Assembly (NCBI GenBank): GCA_963377175.1
Contig: CAUJNA010001513.1
Coordinates: 937,677 to 1,001,676 of the forward strand
Origin: Effrenium voratum
Lineage: Eukaryota; Sar; Dinophyceae; Suessiales; Symbiodiniaceae
Direction: 5' to 3'
DNA: 64,000 bases
The notes beneath the pieces are model-generated. The model was not told the origin of the DNA, did not search any database, and was given only the letters and a program-made list of their open reading frames with translations. This document shows, one piece after another, positions 1 to 14,118 of the stretch. Each line of letters begins with the position of its first letter. Position 1 is the first letter of the stretch. A program made the position numbers and the translations under genes.

Positions 1-470
<470 letters not shown>

Positions 471-1300
471 TGTCTTGTCTGAGTTCGCATTTCACTGTCC
501 TGCGTTGCACTGTTGCATCCTGCTACCGTGAGTTTGCTTATGTAGAGCAACCTGCGCATCAAAATCTTACACCTGCCAGCACAGGCGGCCATAGTGCCTT
601 CACAACCTCCACAATGTCAAGCACCAAACTGCTAATTGCGTGCAAAGAGTGAGACTCACAAATCACCCATGAAGGCACGTGTACCATACCCACTGTCAAA
701 ACTGACTACACGGGCATGTCTCGAAATACAGGGATCCTAAAACTTGCGTGCGGGCGGGCGGGCGGGCGTGTGTTCCTTTTGGCTACCCTTCATGCCAATC
801 AACATGATACCCTCAACATGGGTGCTTTCAAATTTTAACGAGCTGTCCGGTGGACATCATTTAGGTTTTGGGATTCATCTCCACCAAGCATTTGGGAGAG
901 AGAGGGGGCTCCCACCTTCACAGGGAAAAAAAAAACAAAAAGAAGGGGAGGAAAAACATGGGAAAAACCAGCAAAATTTGCATTCCTAGCCTCGCAGGGA
1001 AAAACAAAAAACAAAACAAACTCCCCCACCTTCAAGTCGGTGGCCAGCTCCAGCGTCTGCTTGGTGCCATTCTGCGAGCGTGGCTCAAGTCACAAGTCAC
1101 AGTGGCCTGCCTGCCTGACACAAACTCTTTGTTTCAATGACCCCCTCGGTTGCGTTCTGCGAAGCCCTGCTAAAAGTGAATAACTTTTAGCGGTTTAACG
1201 GAACACCCATTAGTTGGCAACAAGTTAAAGTCCGAACATCCAAGCAAAATGCACCAAAGCCCCCCATACACTTGCATCTGGATTTCTGTTGAGTCCAATC
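471..1300. other. Non-coding stretch
   Basis: No supported exon. It holds a short GGCG-type run near 748-770 and purine-rich, A-rich sequence at 925-1020. It lies downstream of the stop codon of the minus-strand gene that ends at 1301 and may contain its 3' untranslated region. Confidence 0.4.
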
Positions 1301-4300
1301 TTACGATTTCAGGTGATTTGCTGCTGGCAGTCGGAGGCCGAAAGGCTGAGAAACGATGCCGCAAATGAAGAGGCCTTCTCCAAGCACCCGGTCCATTGCC
1401 ACAGCTCGAGACAATAAGCCCTGTAAGCCCTAGCTCCTTCTCAGCTGCACAAACCAGGTAGAACAGGCCCCATGCCCAACTTGGGTTCCTCTTCGTCCGG
1501 TTTGCTCGCCGAAGCCGATTTGGTGCCTGGCTGGTGACCTCACAGCCGTCCACGGAAAAGGCTGTCAGCCACTCCGCTGCGGTCACATCCCGAGTGCAGC
1601 TCCCGGCCAACAGCCAGTTGCCTGTGGCTCAAGTTGCCAAGCGGCTGCGGATGCGGGGGGGGGGGGGGCCTTTTGGGATGGAAAAAGCGATCTGGCTAAG
1701 TCCGAAAGCCGACTAGATGAGTTGTGAGTCAAGTTCTTGCTGTCATTTTAGATGAGTCCGCTTGTTGGAGAATTGCCAATGTTTTGTCCAGACCACACCT
1801 GGCATCTTGCCTTGGTTGTTGAAAGCGACCCTTGAGTTTGCATCAACCAATTCTGCTCCTTCCCTGGTTGGAGTAGGGCCCTTCAAAGCAGGGCAATTGT
1901 AGCGTGGCACCTACAGGCGGGGAATCTTGTCAACTGGTTTGATCCTCTGTGTTTCTTTTTTGTGCCATGCATGCCTGATGTTGGGCTAAAGCTGCCACTT
2001 CAAACCAGACAAAGAGCACTGGACATTCTGCAAGCGCTTCGAACTAGTCTTCAATGCAACCGCTTGGTAATGCTTGCAGTCTCCCCAAAGGAAGCAACAT
2101 CCCGCAAACAGGGTAACACAAGACCTGGCGAAATGCTTCACCCAACTCTTCCGTGGATAGACAAAATCCGATCTCGCGCCAGTTGGGAATACCCTAAAGC
2201 CCGATTTGAATACTGGACATATACTTATTTAAAAAAGAAGAAGAAAAACAACGCCCCAACGACTCCCACAGCTTTGCCTTGCAGTTGTTCCAGGAGCCAC
2301 AAAGCCCGGCGCTTCACATCCCGCTGCACCGGATACCTGTCGCCTGCGGGAAACCAAGGCGACTCCACAGCCATTTGGCCATGGGTCAAAAGCCCGTACC
2401 AGTGAACATCCCAATCTCCACTCAAATAGACTGAATGGGTGGTCCACCTACCCCAAAATGGTCCACCTACCCCAAAATGGTACCACTGGTTTTGACCCAC
2501 TGCCGTTTCTTTTGGGCCTGCGATTGATGAGACTCTGCTGCGTGCCGAGTCTAACATTTGCAGCTGAGTGCAGTTGAGTGAGGATCTGTTTCAGCTTGGA
2601 TGGAAAAGGTCTGCTGACAGGGCTGTGCGACAAGCAAAGATCTGCGTGGATGCATCAAGCTCTACTTGGAGGCCAGTTGAATTGGACGGATGCGGTCAAT
2701 CGCTGGGTCAATGAGCTTACCTGGGACCTCGCCTTTGACCCTATTCCCGCCTTTCAGCTCGCATTTCAGATCTCCTTTTCCACTTGGTGGCTTTGAGCAG
2801 TTCATGCATCGCCAGCCCTTGTCCTGCTCATCCGACTGGGAAATCTGCGTTGGGGTGTCGATGGTGTCAATGATCCCTCATGTCAAATGGAACTCAAGTG
2901 CGCAATGAGATGCTAGACATGGTTGGCTATACAGTTCTTGAACTCTGGTTTCCTTTGTGGGTGAAGCAGGTGTGAAAAGTGAGCTGGGCGAAAGAGTTGG
3001 ATGACTCATGTGGAGATGATTCCAAGCGTGCCCAACACAATTCATTCACAACGATTGCAGTCTTTGGAATGCTCATCCCCAAAAGCCATGCTCGCCAGCT
3101 ACACAGCTTCAGCTTCACCAGTCCTTCCACACGATGTGGGTCTGACAGGCCGACTCCGAGCTCGTCTTGGGCGCCGTTGTGGCGAAGCTTTGGCTGCGGC
3201 TGGAGGAAGCATGAGATGCACCTTGGTGATGGGTTCTTATTGGATCAGGGAAGTCTGCCAGTGCCGCTGACACAAAATCTTACTAACCCGCCACGCAAAG
3301 CAACTTCGGGCAAGGGACACCAACCTTTTGCTGGCACCCTGCAACAGATGCGGCTGCAAAGTCTGCAACTCTGAGACTGGCTCCGATCGGCTTTTTTTGT
3401 GTTGGACCTCTAAGCTATCACCTTTGACTCAGAACCCATGCCAAGGCGCTGTAGGTAAAGCTGAGATCTGAGCGCTCTCCCTGACGGAACAAACGCGTGA
3501 GCTGACAAGCCTCTTGCAGACTCGTGTGGCCTCTGAAGCACTCCTCACAGTCACCCGTCCATCTCAGCAGTTGCTGGAAACGAAGGAAGGCTTGCCAGTT
3601 TTCACAAATTCATATTCCAACTGGAAGAAACTCATTCTCAGCCTGACTCGCACAGCTTCTGATCAATCCGATGCCTCTCCCGGACCCCATTTCCGCCTCG
3701 GAGCGCTCCGAATTCCCGCGGGGCCGTCGTCCATAACTCTGCGGGCTGCCAGGAACGGCCCCATGGAAGGGTGAGCCTGTCACTGACACGGCTGACGCGG
3801 CTGACACGGCACGACCAGACCCTCGCTTGCGGAATCAGGCTTGGTCTTGGAGCAAGCTGTGCGCGCCAAATGGAATGCGGACAGCCTGGGATGTGAAGAG
3901 ACAGGGACTGGTCCCGGGGCGCTTGCAGGATAACATCCGCGCGTTCATCCTCGTGGGACTCGTACTGGAGCTCCTTGTCGTTACCAGCCTCGATTCACAT
4001 CGAGAGAATACCCAGGCACAAGACATGGGTAATCCCTTTCAATCTCTTGACGCTCCTCCAGACCGAAAGCCGGCTGGTTTGCATTTGCAGGAATCTCTCC
4101 ATGAAGCTGTTGTATATGCCCTCCCATATTCTGAAACAGAAACTGTGCACCGCTTCTATGCGCGCCTATGCGCCCATGCGCCTATGTGTCTTCTGCTGCA
4201 CAATGCCACGGGGCAGGGGAAGTCGGCCCGCGCTCCACGCTTTCCGCGGCCGTAGATTCCTCCATCTTCGGTTGACATTCAGCGCCATGCTCAAGGTCGG

Positions 4301-7300
4301 TGCCCAGGTTTGGGTCGAACTGCACAGGCGCGGGTCATTGAATGCAAAACTGGCATTAAAAACACACACACACAAAGCAAGACAACGCCAGCACAATGGT
4401 CCATGGACATGTGGTCCACCCACCCGCCCACCCACCCATCCACCCACCCGCCCACCCACCCACCCACCCACCCACTCTGTCAGCAGCTTTGACTCACTAT
4501 CAGCCCACACAGATTTCACCTTTCTGACAAAGTCCCTACATATGTCAGAATGTTTGGATTCGGAAAAACACATTCTCGTTCTGGGAGAAGAGAACAATTG
4601 GCTCTGTCACTGTCAACTCTTCCGACTCTTCCTGTACAGGTCAGTCTTGCCTGGTCTGTGGGATCAGGGACGATAGCAGCAAAGGCTTCCTGCAAGTGGC
4701 GGCTTGCCCGTCTGACAGGCATCTACCTTGGACCCCCTAGCTCATGACTTTCAAAAATATGTCCAATGCGTCCAATACGCACCACTTTCAAAAGTCCCTT
4801 TCCGGTATCCGATTCCGAGAGGCTTGTGAAGTACTGTGGCGTGCTTCCGGCAATCGGTTTGGCTCCTTACCTCTGCTTGGCAAGCTGGCAGTTCTGCCCT
4901 CGCTGCAAAGTGCTCACTGAAAGTGGTGACTTTTGATACTGGTCTCCATCATGAAGCAATATCTGAACAAAACCTTTGCAAAGCAGATGCAGCACTTTGG
5001 GCGGGCAGCACTCATCTTATGCCTGGCCTTCGTGTTCGGCTCCTCCACGCGCTCCTGAAACCAGGCGCGCAAGAACATGGCCTCACCCAGCCACCTCTCT
5101 CCGGGACTTGTGGACTTGTGGACTTGTGGACTTGATCGCATCGCGGCGACGGACACCAACAACCCCTCGTCCCAAGTAAAAAAAGACAAATATGCATCCA
5201 GTTCGCTCGAGCTTCCACAGTCTGGCTGGGTCCTTATGGATGGTTCGGACCGGGATAGAAGAATCTCCAGATGAGCTTCCAGGTGAAAACGACCCGAGTC
5301 GGCTCAAAAGCTTTTGGGGATTCCGGTCCGGAGCAATCTTGGCTCTTGCTACCCCGATTGAACCGCTTTAGCTACTGGGCAGCAAAATCCGGCATCCAAC
5401 TGTGGTGTTGTCATAGCGTGTCCCGTGGTGCCCCAGTGGTGTCTCACTGTTTCGTCCCTGTGGCATCCGGGTGATTCCGCACAGGTGGCCTCTGGGCGCT
5501 TGGTGTCTGGGTTAAGATCTGGGTGTCCCCGTGGCGGTGTCCCGGTGTTGCTCAGTAAGAGTGTAGCACAAGTGCAATTTAGCAGCTCCATTGTGCACTA
5601 CAGCAGGCTATCCCATCATTTGAGGCCCTTCCACGAAACCTCCCTTCGCCCTTCCACGGATGCTTCGCCATCACAGCGCCGCAACACCGAAAATGTGCTC
5701 ATGTCCAGTCATTTTAATGATATTCTAAAACAAGACACAAGGAGGTGTGGACGATCCTGATGTATGTTCGAACATATATACATATATCTACATATATATA
5801 TATATATGTATATTTTGTATATATGCATAATATCACCTGTCTAAGCCTCGCATGATCGGCGTCCTGCGCCTCCCGGCGCCAGCGCTGCAAGAAAAGACCC
5901 AGGCCCAAAGCCCCCACCAGCGGGGCGTCTGACGGTGCCACACTGCTGCAAAGCGCTGCCTGGGGTCGATTCCTCTGGCGCTCCAAGCATGGCCCAGTTC
6001 CTGTCAAATTCGGTGGCTGGTGTCTTAGGATGTTGCATTGAACCGTGCTTGGGATTTAAGAGAAGTGGAAACTCGTCCAGTTGCTGGGGTGGTTTCAAGG
6101 GAACTGGAAACCACCTGTTTCGGGGCTCGCCTATTTGGTTTGCCATACCTCAGCTGAAACATGAGAAAATTTGAATGGCTTTGACATGCTTGTCCATCCA
6201 TGCTCGTCGAGACGCACACAAGATGAGAGCAGCATTTCGTTCAAGAGACATGAACTCATCCCTCAAGTGCATGCGATAGCCTGGTGCTCGCCAAGGCTAC
6301 CGGAATAAAACCCCACGACAGTGCACCTGGTGCACTGGGACACATCGGGACACTGTGATACCACGCACACCGGACGGGACACCACCGGGACACCGGGAAA
6401 CCGGGCTCAATGCCGGGACACCATCCAAACAGCAATGGGACACGGGACAGCACACCACTAAAACGCAGGGACAAAAAGCACCTGGACACCGAAACACCGC
6501 AAACACCACCGAAACGCACCAGGATTTGACGCCATAGCTGGACGTGAAAAAATGGAAAAGGACACATGGTTCTGACTGAGGAAGCAACGCGGAAGCAAGT
6601 TGTGTAAGCAAACGCACGAAACCGAGAAATTGGGGAAAAAACAAAACTGGAGCAACCATATTGATGCAACTAATGTTGGATTCCAAACAGGGCATATGAT
6701 CTATCTCAATGGAAGTAGAACTTACGCAGCTTAGGGCACGCAAAGAGATTTCCGGGCTCGTCAGAACGTCTATATCGTGTGCACATATATATATATATAT
6801 ATATATGTATACATATATACATACCCACATATACACGTATACACATGTACACATGTACATATATACATATATACATATTATACACATATAATAGGTATAT
6901 TTATACCAGACTCAAAACTCACAATGTAGAGCAAAAGAAACCTAGGGAAGCATCAGAAACACGTTCGCGTCCCAGCATGGCAAGGAATTATTTGGGAAGC
7001 TTCAAATGTCGGACGTGCCCAAGCCAAGACACTGCCAGCACGGGCAATACCCAAGACAGCCGGCAGCAAATTGGCCTCACACTTTGGCGTGTCAAACCTT
7101 GCTACTCCCTGCAGATTGATTTGCAACCTATAAAACGTAATGTGTAGAGGAGTCTTCGTTTGGAGGACGCTTTTCTTGGGTTGCATGTTACTGATATTTG
7201 CAGGCGAATATTTCAGACCCAATTCCACCCCATGCCCCCAGAACAATGACTCAGCTCAGTGCAACAGCTGATTCAAATTCCAACAAAGCATCTCAAGTGG

Positions 7301-10300
7301 CAAAAAAATAGAAAGGAGGTGTTTCTCCAATACAATTCATCCTGTTCAACTCGACGCAGCACAGTGCCTCTCAACTGTGCCGGAATCCTTTTACAAGGGG
7401 CCGTTTGGGTGATTTGGGTGTCCTTTTTTGAGGATACCCTCTTTGGTTTAGTGTTGAAGTGAAACCAAACGGAAAGCCACCATTTTGGGGGCAGAGGGAC
7501 ACACAACACCGATGTCTTTCCACCAACCCCTCGGCTCATTTCGCTGGGCGGCAGTTCCATGGCTGCCAGTGCCGCGCACAGCACCGAGCTGCTGGGCGTC
7601 GGCTGCCGCGCGCTGCCCAGCAGCGGGGCCGCGCACAGAGCCGGCACCAGCAGCAGCACATCCGCCTCGGGAGCTTTTTGGGGAACACAAACAAATGGCT
7701 GTGGGTCAAAAATAGGGTAACCCCAAAATGGAACCCTGGCGAATGGAAACATGGACTAAAACCTGCGGTCCCCTGGTGGCTTAATTTTGACTCATACCCA
7801 AATAGAGACCGAGGACATGGACCTTCCCAGAAGTGTCAGGCTTTTCCTTCCGGCAACGAGTTGCTTGGAGAGGGGGGCTCCGAAAGCCGCGTGTTAGGGA
7901 TGCAAAGATTTCTGATGCAAGAAGGGCTCCCAAAAAACGTGTTCTCAAAAACCGCATTTTTGGGAGGCTCCCGAGAACTGGGTTTATGGGAGGGAAGGGG
8001 GGCAGCTCTCAGCATGCAAGAGGGGGTTCGGGAGGGAATGGCTCGCAAAACAAGGCATTTTCAGGAGCCTGGCAAACCGATTCTGTCCAAGATCAGTTTT
8101 TGAGCGCATACGTTGTTGGACGTGGGCTTGTGGGGCTTCGAGACGAAGGGCAGGCAACACGGGCTCCGCTTCAGGGCGCAACAGGGGCTCGGGAAGGGGC
8201 ATGCATCGTGCGTACAGTGCTTCAAGGAAGTGCAGCCGGGCTTCGACGTTTTGGGGCGCGACTGCGAGGGAGGGAGGGAGGGAGGGAGGGAGGGAGGGAG
8301 GGAGTCGGACGCAGCAAGAAGGCTCAGAAACCAAGCAGGGCTACCCAAATTGCGTCGTAGTCGCACGGATGCAGGCGCGCAAGAAGGGCCCCCAACAAAA
8401 TGTTTTTCGAAGGCTCCCAAGAACTGATGGGCTAGCTCAAAATCTGCGTTACTCGGACGTGACGTCACAGGTGATGCCAGGGATGCGGCCGGTGATGCTG
8501 GGGATGCTGGACCCTGCATCACCTGCATCATCTGCATTGAAATATCGAGTGAGCGGTGTTCGGTCCCCAAAGGCCGGGTTAGCTTGTAAGCAAGCCCAAA
8601 CCACATGTTGAGTTCTGTGTTTGTATCTGGGATCTGGCGCCTGTCAAGGCATTTGAATCAGGCTCTCCAAGTCTTGAAGTGCTTGTGCTGTCTGTCTGCG
8701 TTATCTACTCCTTCTTTCTCGAGAGCACCCTGTCCATTCTAAAAAGGGAAGCCAGCCAGGAACCACCGATTTCCGTGAAGTCCTTCCCCCATGCGGGTAT
8801 GTCAAATATTGTGGGAACCGAAAACATGGGCGTTTGTTTCTTTTCGGTGTCCCTCCAAGTGCAGAGGCTCGAACCTCCGCCCCGAAACCCTCCCTCCTGG
8901 CGCGGGAGCAGCCGCACCGCCAGAGGCACCAGCAAGGCCAGAGTCACCACTGCCGCGGCGCCCGCCAGGCGCAGAACCTCCTCTTTCGGGCCCTCGAAAA
9001 AGCTGTAGACCTGCGACAAAAACCCGAAACCCTTCGAAACCGCGTGGGGTGAAAACCATTTTGTATTCTGAGCAACTCCGGGATACTGCCGAGGGTTCAG
9101 AATAGGAAGAAGATCTGGTACTTTGGGTCTGACAGGACGGTCTCTTCAGTCCACCCGCATCCCCAGACCACGCCTCTGATACCCCTAAGGGGAAATAAAA
9201 GCAAAGGAGCGGCAGCAAGAGGTCGCCTCAGTTCCGCTGCTTTGCCGTCACCGGGCACAAACCATGCATGGCGTGCTAAAATGTGCGGTCCTCCCTACAA
9301 AATTTACACATCTCTACATGGATTGCAATATATCACATATCATATAATACGCACTTGCCTGTGCAAAGTCCCATCAGCCAAGCTCACAAGAGCTGTTTGC
9401 GCAGCCCCGATAGTGTAGCAACATTGCAGCGAAGGTGCCCAGAGCAGCATCAGGCCCATAAGCCATTGCAGTGCAAGCACTGTGTGTGGAGAGCGACACA
9501 CATGAATCGCTGCCTGAAATTGGGCTCTCTGTAAATAGACTTGACCTAAGGCTGAGGCAAACAGCTCTGACCTCTCTCAGCACGATTAAGCTAACGACCA
9601 AGCCGTGCCAAGCCCAAACGGCTAGGCGCTGAGCGGGAGCATGTCAAGGACGACCAAGGCAAAGGCTTAGAATGTGGCAGCTAAGTCTCGCTGTTGAATC
9701 GGTTCTGTGACACTCAGGGTGTCGGCTACCGCCAGAGTCTGAAAAAGCGGTTGACACTTCCTCAACTAGAACCATCAAAAGCTTTCTCTATTGACGCCCC
9801 CTTGCTCCTAGTCCTTTCTTCCCGGAAACATAGATCCATGATTCCACGTTGCTTCTCAGATTCGTTAAGAACTCTGCGTTTTGCTGCTCCATTGGTCCAT
9901 TCTCAATCTACCTGACAATGCGCGCGCTTCTCCTCTGGCGCCAGCTCCTTGGATGCTCGAGCTGATCTCGCGGCTCCTCGGAGCCCAAGGAGCTTCTTTT
10001 GCCCGCGGCATGTCTCTCTCTCGATTTTGGCAAGTGTCCATTTTTAGATATGACATGATTATTGTATAATCTCTCAAATGTATATGCATATATGTAAGAT
10101 TATACTCTGCTTATTGTCTCTTAAACCATAAAGTACATCAATGCCATAATCTTTGGCAAAGGTACCTGATAACTTGAGCCCTCCGCGGCCAACACTCAGA
10201 TCGTGCGCCTCATCCTCAACTCCCCACGAAAGCGGAGTCACCTGGTGCCTCGGACCAACTCTCTCCTCGGCATCGCCGCAGGCCCAGGCCGAACCCCAGC

Positions 10301-11349
10301 GCGGCGGCTCCTGCGGAAAAAAGCAACGCTGCGTCATAGGCCAGGGGCCGGAAAATTGTCAGTGTTATACATGTTTGGTCGTTCCATAAAATCTGTCATT
10401 GTTACCACTCCTGCTGATAGGGCTGATAGGCCACGGGAGGCCCCTGGACCCACAAGAAGCGCTGGCCTCCTGGCCAGCCCCCTCGTTCAGCACAGCGCGG
10501 CTTTTGCTGGTGGGAAGATTGTGGCCTGGCAAGCCCGGCAAACCGAGAGTATCACCCAAAACTTTGCAATGCAACGCTTCTCAAAGGGTGCGTGTCACTG
10601 AAAAGGACAACTGAACATCCGGCCGGAAAGGATAAGGAGTCGAAAAAAGCCAACATGGCATCCAGGAGGCCATATGCTCGAAGATCTCTTACGATGGTCA
10701 CCAACCTGCTTTGCCTTGCGAACTGCCGTGCTCAAGCAAGTCCGCTGTGAGTACACAAGCCAGCCACGGATCAGTGCTCGCCTCGGGCGATTCGCCAGTG
10801 CTGAAGCCTGGCATTTTTCTGAAGTGCATGCTGTGTCGCTTGTCTGACTGCAATGGCCCCTTCGCCGTTGTTGAGCCTTCTCCCAAAGCACAACGTTTGT
10901 GCATGCAAAGAGCATCAAGCAAGCCGCTGGAGCCTCCACCATGCCCGGGCGGGCAGCCACGAACGCGGCGCCTGCCGCGTTCGGGCTCTGGGACCAAAAG
11001 GATCCGCAACAGGGCAACTGCCCATGGAATTCTTTGGATGGAGAACCGAATCCTTGATGACACGAGTGGCAAATCTTTCATCCTAGCGCTGGCAAGCATG
11101 AGAATCCAAAATGAACGGGGCGGAGTTGCTCGATTCGTTTCGCAGAACGGCGCCCAAAGCAATTGCAGGCTCCCTCAATGCCCGGAAGGGAGCTCTTCTT
11201 TGAGGAAGAAGCAAGAGCGCCACAAGGAAACCGTTCATGAAAAAAGGCCACGCTGGTGCTGAATTTCGAACACGGGAGGCATGGGAAGGCGCGGCATAGC
11301 AAGGCCCAAACAGCAGCTTGTTCCTCAGTGCCACTGATTCCTCCACTGG
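1301..11349 (-). CDS. Multi-exon gene, predicted membrane protein of unknown family
   Basis: Predicted exons in transcript order: 11349-11098, 10987-10934, 10506-10411, 10310-10166, 9479-9359, 9184-9139 (end uncertain), 9010-8875, 7673-7528, 6153-6115, 5959-5837, 5096-4974, 4689-4651, 4265-4194, 3745-3643, 2343-2278, 1576-1539, 1420-1301 with a TAA stop. Phase agrees at nearly every junction; the 9139/9010 junction and the donors at 11098 and 4194 are the least certain. The product is about 570 residues and the N-terminus is not found. Hydrophobic segments occur in several exons: LLRLAGAAAVVTLALLVPLA-like in 9010-8875, DVLLLVPALCAAPLLG in 7673-7528, and APLVGALGLGLFLQRWRR in 5959-5837. Exon 5096-4974 ends in a Cys cluster, KCCICFAK. 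Donors include GC (after 9359, 4651, 3643, 2278) and GA (after 10411). Another possible exon lies near 7108-6990 (starting GVARFDTPK). I do not recognise the family. Confidence 0.55.
1655..1668. repeat. G14 homopolymer
   Basis: A run of 14 G on the plus strand, upstream of the penultimate exon of the minus-strand gene, inside an intron. Confidence 0.9.
2373..2504. mobile_element. Short inverted-repeat element, subfamily B copy 1
   Basis: The left end reads ATTTGGCCATGGGTCAAAA and the right end reads TTTTGACCCACTGCC, near reverse complements. The interior shares the motifs CCAGTGAACATCCCAATC and CACCTACCCCAAAATGG with copies at 28719 and 35726. A 19-bp internal piece is duplicated in tandem. 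It lies in the intron before exon 2343-2278, about 30 bp from the acceptor. It has no coding capacity, like a MITE. Confidence 0.75.
4425..4479. repeat. (CACC/CACCCGCC)n microsatellite
   Basis: A tetranucleotide tract in an intron of the minus-strand gene. It creates false Thr-His-Pro-Pro frames. Confidence 0.9.
5105..5135. repeat. 8-bp tandem repeat (GTGGACTT)n
   Basis: About four copies of an 8-bp unit immediately upstream (minus-strand sense) of the acceptor of exon 5096-4974. Confidence 0.85.
5765..5830. repeat. TA/TACA-rich microsatellite
   Basis: An alternating TA tract with TACA units, in the intron after exon 5959-5837. Confidence 0.8.
6783..6898. repeat. (TA)n and (CATA)n microsatellite
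   Basis: A pure TA run followed by TATACACA-type units, within an intron. It gives false Tyr-Ile frames on both strands. Confidence 0.85.
7411..7508. mobile_element. Short inverted-repeat element, family C copy 1
   Basis: The left end GATTTGGGTGTCCTTTTTT and the right end GGGACACACAACACC are partly complementary. The interior GGTTTAG...GTGAAACCAAACGG is itself palindromic. It lies about 20 bp downstream of the predicted donor of exon 7673-7528. It is related to copies at 28178 and 40360. Confidence 0.55.
7691..7803. mobile_element. Short inverted-repeat element, subfamily A copy 1
   Basis: The ends AAATGGCTGTGGGTCAAAA and ATTTTGACTCATACCC are near reverse complements. The interior GGAACCCTGG...CATGGACTAAAACCTGCG matches the copy at 21440. 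It ends about 17 bp before the predicted acceptor of exon 7673-7528, so on the minus strand its end supplies TTTTTGACCCACAG close to the splice site. Confidence 0.75.
8266..8304. repeat. (GGGA)n microsatellite
   Basis: About ten copies of GGGA, G-rich on the plus strand, in an intron of the minus-strand gene. Confidence 0.95.
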
Positions 11350-13485
11350 CTGCAGCTAAGGCTAGCTTCTTCCCGCGTCTCAAATGATGTCGTTGGGGCA
11401 AAAGCAAAGTGGCATCCAGCTCCACTAACATAGATCTTTCCTCCAACAAAAACCCAAACTCAAGCTGTATTTGGCTGGATATTTGTTTGGCTGCATAGCC
11501 CTCGTGAAAAGGTTGCCAGTGCCACAAGCATCTGGAACATTCTTCTGTGAAGTCTTGCGGATCCTTTGAAGCCCGACATTCAACTGGGCGCCCGACCTGA
11601 CTCCATGGAGCGCTTGATTTGCACAATTCCAGTTTCCTGGACTGCAATCCAACTGCAGTCAATGCTCCCTCGGCTCTTCGATCTTCGGGTTTGCTGGTCA
11701 CAAATCGATGGCTAGTCCCTGGAGCTTCATACACCGCTTGGAAGTTGGCTGAAGGTCACACTGCAGTGGGCCAGATCTGCCCCTTACGAAATCGGACACA
11801 TCGCCAACACCTGTGCAAAGAAATGAATCCATCCTGTCACTTGAGCCAACGGCTGCGAGCACGAGCTAAGCTGGTCCGTCAAAACCTCAAGCCGCAACAC
11901 CTGCCACCAGGCACCTGAAGGATAGCAAAACTAGATCATATAGGTCTGGATCCTTGAGGCGCATCCAACATTCTATGCACATTGACATCCTGGATCTCAC
12001 AAGCTGGCTGTCGCAGAATGACGCCTTCTCCGTCGCTTTTCCCCGCAGGTTCAAGCCATCGCTTGCAAGCGCGCGCTTTGCAACATGAGCCTCATCCAGC
12101 ATGCATGGCGATTCGCTGCCCCCTTCATGCCTCGGCTCGCCTGGCTAAGCGCTTCCATTCTGGCTTGGCCATCACGAAGATATCAAGCAAATCATGGATG
12201 CACTCGAAATGGAAGGGAGAGCGGACAGCTCTAAAGCATGCGGTCTGACTTCGTCGCCTCCAGCTTGAAGCACGTGTCAGCCGGCTGAGGCCGCTTGAGG
12301 ATACGTTTTTTGGTACCACAGCGGGAATTGAAAAAAGAGAAACGATGCGACAAATGGCAATGATTGCCTGGAAATTCAACGGCAACGGCTCCCAAAAGGG
12401 AGCAGAACAGCCAGCGCTTTCAGCAATGAATGTGTGTTGCAATAAACTTATCAAGGGATATCAAGGTTTCAAATCATAAAAGCCTCAACCAAATGACCAT
12501 GTTTCAAGTCGTACTCTGGCCATCTGCAAGCGGCTGACCTCATCGCCGCGGCGATGAAAAACTGAGCCATCCTTGAAGGCTGCATGCCAAATGCCCTGCC
12601 AAAGTGCCCTGCTGGCGTTTGGCCGCCCATTGGACACATGTTCGGTGCCCGCAATTCCTTCCAAGCAGTCTTTCGCAAGATGCCCAGTGTCCATTGCCGG
12701 TATCCAGCCAAGGCGCTATGGATCACAGGTCTTCCTCTTTTTGGCACGGACTGCCTCAAGGTGGGCTGGCAATCCTCGGTCTTTGTGCTGCAATGGGGTG
12801 GCTTCCAAGTTGTGCCCTCTGGTAGATATTCTGATGTCTCCCTGCAACATCACAATGTGACAAATTATTCTGGCCGTAGATCAAAAGACTCGCAAGGAGA
12901 ATTCATAATAGCTCTGTGTTGAGAACAAAGTAGTGACAACTGGAGTGTGCAGCTTCATCCAAGACTCGCCAGTGCTGGAGACTCTGAGCGAATGTGGAGG
13001 CAATCGTCTGGCCGTGTCCCAGCAAGCTTGGTGTACGTGATCTGCCAGAGCTTCCTCAATGCCGCGAATCCAATTCCCACCTGTCAAGAAACTATAGAGC
13101 CACTGGACTCAAGCTGTGCTACGTTAATATCTTCAAAGTGCCATTCGCTGTACAGAACATTTAAACCGATGTATCAACAACCTCCACCAAAAGCAAAGGC
13201 CCAATGTGCCATCACCATGCGGGCTCGTTCATGAACCCCAATATGGCCTTCATCACCAAGCTACACACGTCGCTTCTCGAAAGCTGCAGCGCATGCGCAA
13301 AGGTAGTAGACCCACCTGAGGCATTGGTTTGGACTTCCTGTGGAAAACAAACGCCTACAAGCAGCACTTGCTGCTTTCCTTCTACGTTCACTTTAAAACC
13401 GCGAAGTAAAGGGTACCCGAAAAACTAGTGGACAGGTGGCCCGAAAGCATTTTCCATGACGCGCAGCTTGATTCGGCCCATTTTT
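11350..13485. other. Stretch without a supported gene
   Basis: Long partial frames exist on the minus strand up to 11734. They may hold further 5' exons of the gene ending at 1301, but no junction could be fixed. No repeats of note were seen. Confidence 0.3.
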
Positions 13486-13489
13486 TCAA

Positions 13490-14115
13490 ATATGCATTTC
13501 ACTGTCTACTTTCCCTGCGCATGCCTCTATGCATTTCACTGCCTACTTTCCCTGCGCATGCATCCATGCGCTTCACTCTGTACTTGCCCTGCGCATGAGT
13601 CTATGCACTTCACTCTGCGCTTGCCCTACGCATGCCTCTATGCATTTCACTGTCGACTTTCCCTGCGCGTCGGGCAAGTGGAGAGTGAAGTGCATAGATG
13701 CACGCACAAGGAAAGTAGACAGGGAACTGCGTAGAGGCATGCACAGAGTAGACTGTGAAATGTTTCACTGTCTACTTTCCCTGCGCATGCATCTATGCAC
13801 TTCACTCTGCGCTTGCCCTATGCATGCCTCTATGCATTTCACTCTGTGCTTGTCCTGGGCATGCATCTACGCGTTTCACTCTCAATTTCCCTTGCGCATG
13901 CATCTATGCACTTCACTCTGCACTTGCTCTATGCGTGCCTCTGTGCATTTCACTGCCTACTTTCCCTGCGCATGCCACTAATTATGCGTTTCACTGTCTA
14001 CTTTCCCTACGCATGCCTCTATGCATTTCACTTTGCGCTTGCCCTACGCATGCCTCTATGCATTTTACTGCGCACTTTCTCTACGCATGCCTCTATGCAT
14101 TTCACTGTCTACATT
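13490..14115. repeat. 37-bp satellite array, first block
   Basis: Tandem 37-bp units built on TATGCATTTCACTGTCTACT and TTCCCTGCGCATGCCTC, with point variation and some shortened units. A patch at about 13672-13762 is in the opposite orientation. Open frames of 90-150 codons across it are repeat artefacts. Confidence 0.93.
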
Positions 14116-14118
14116 CCG

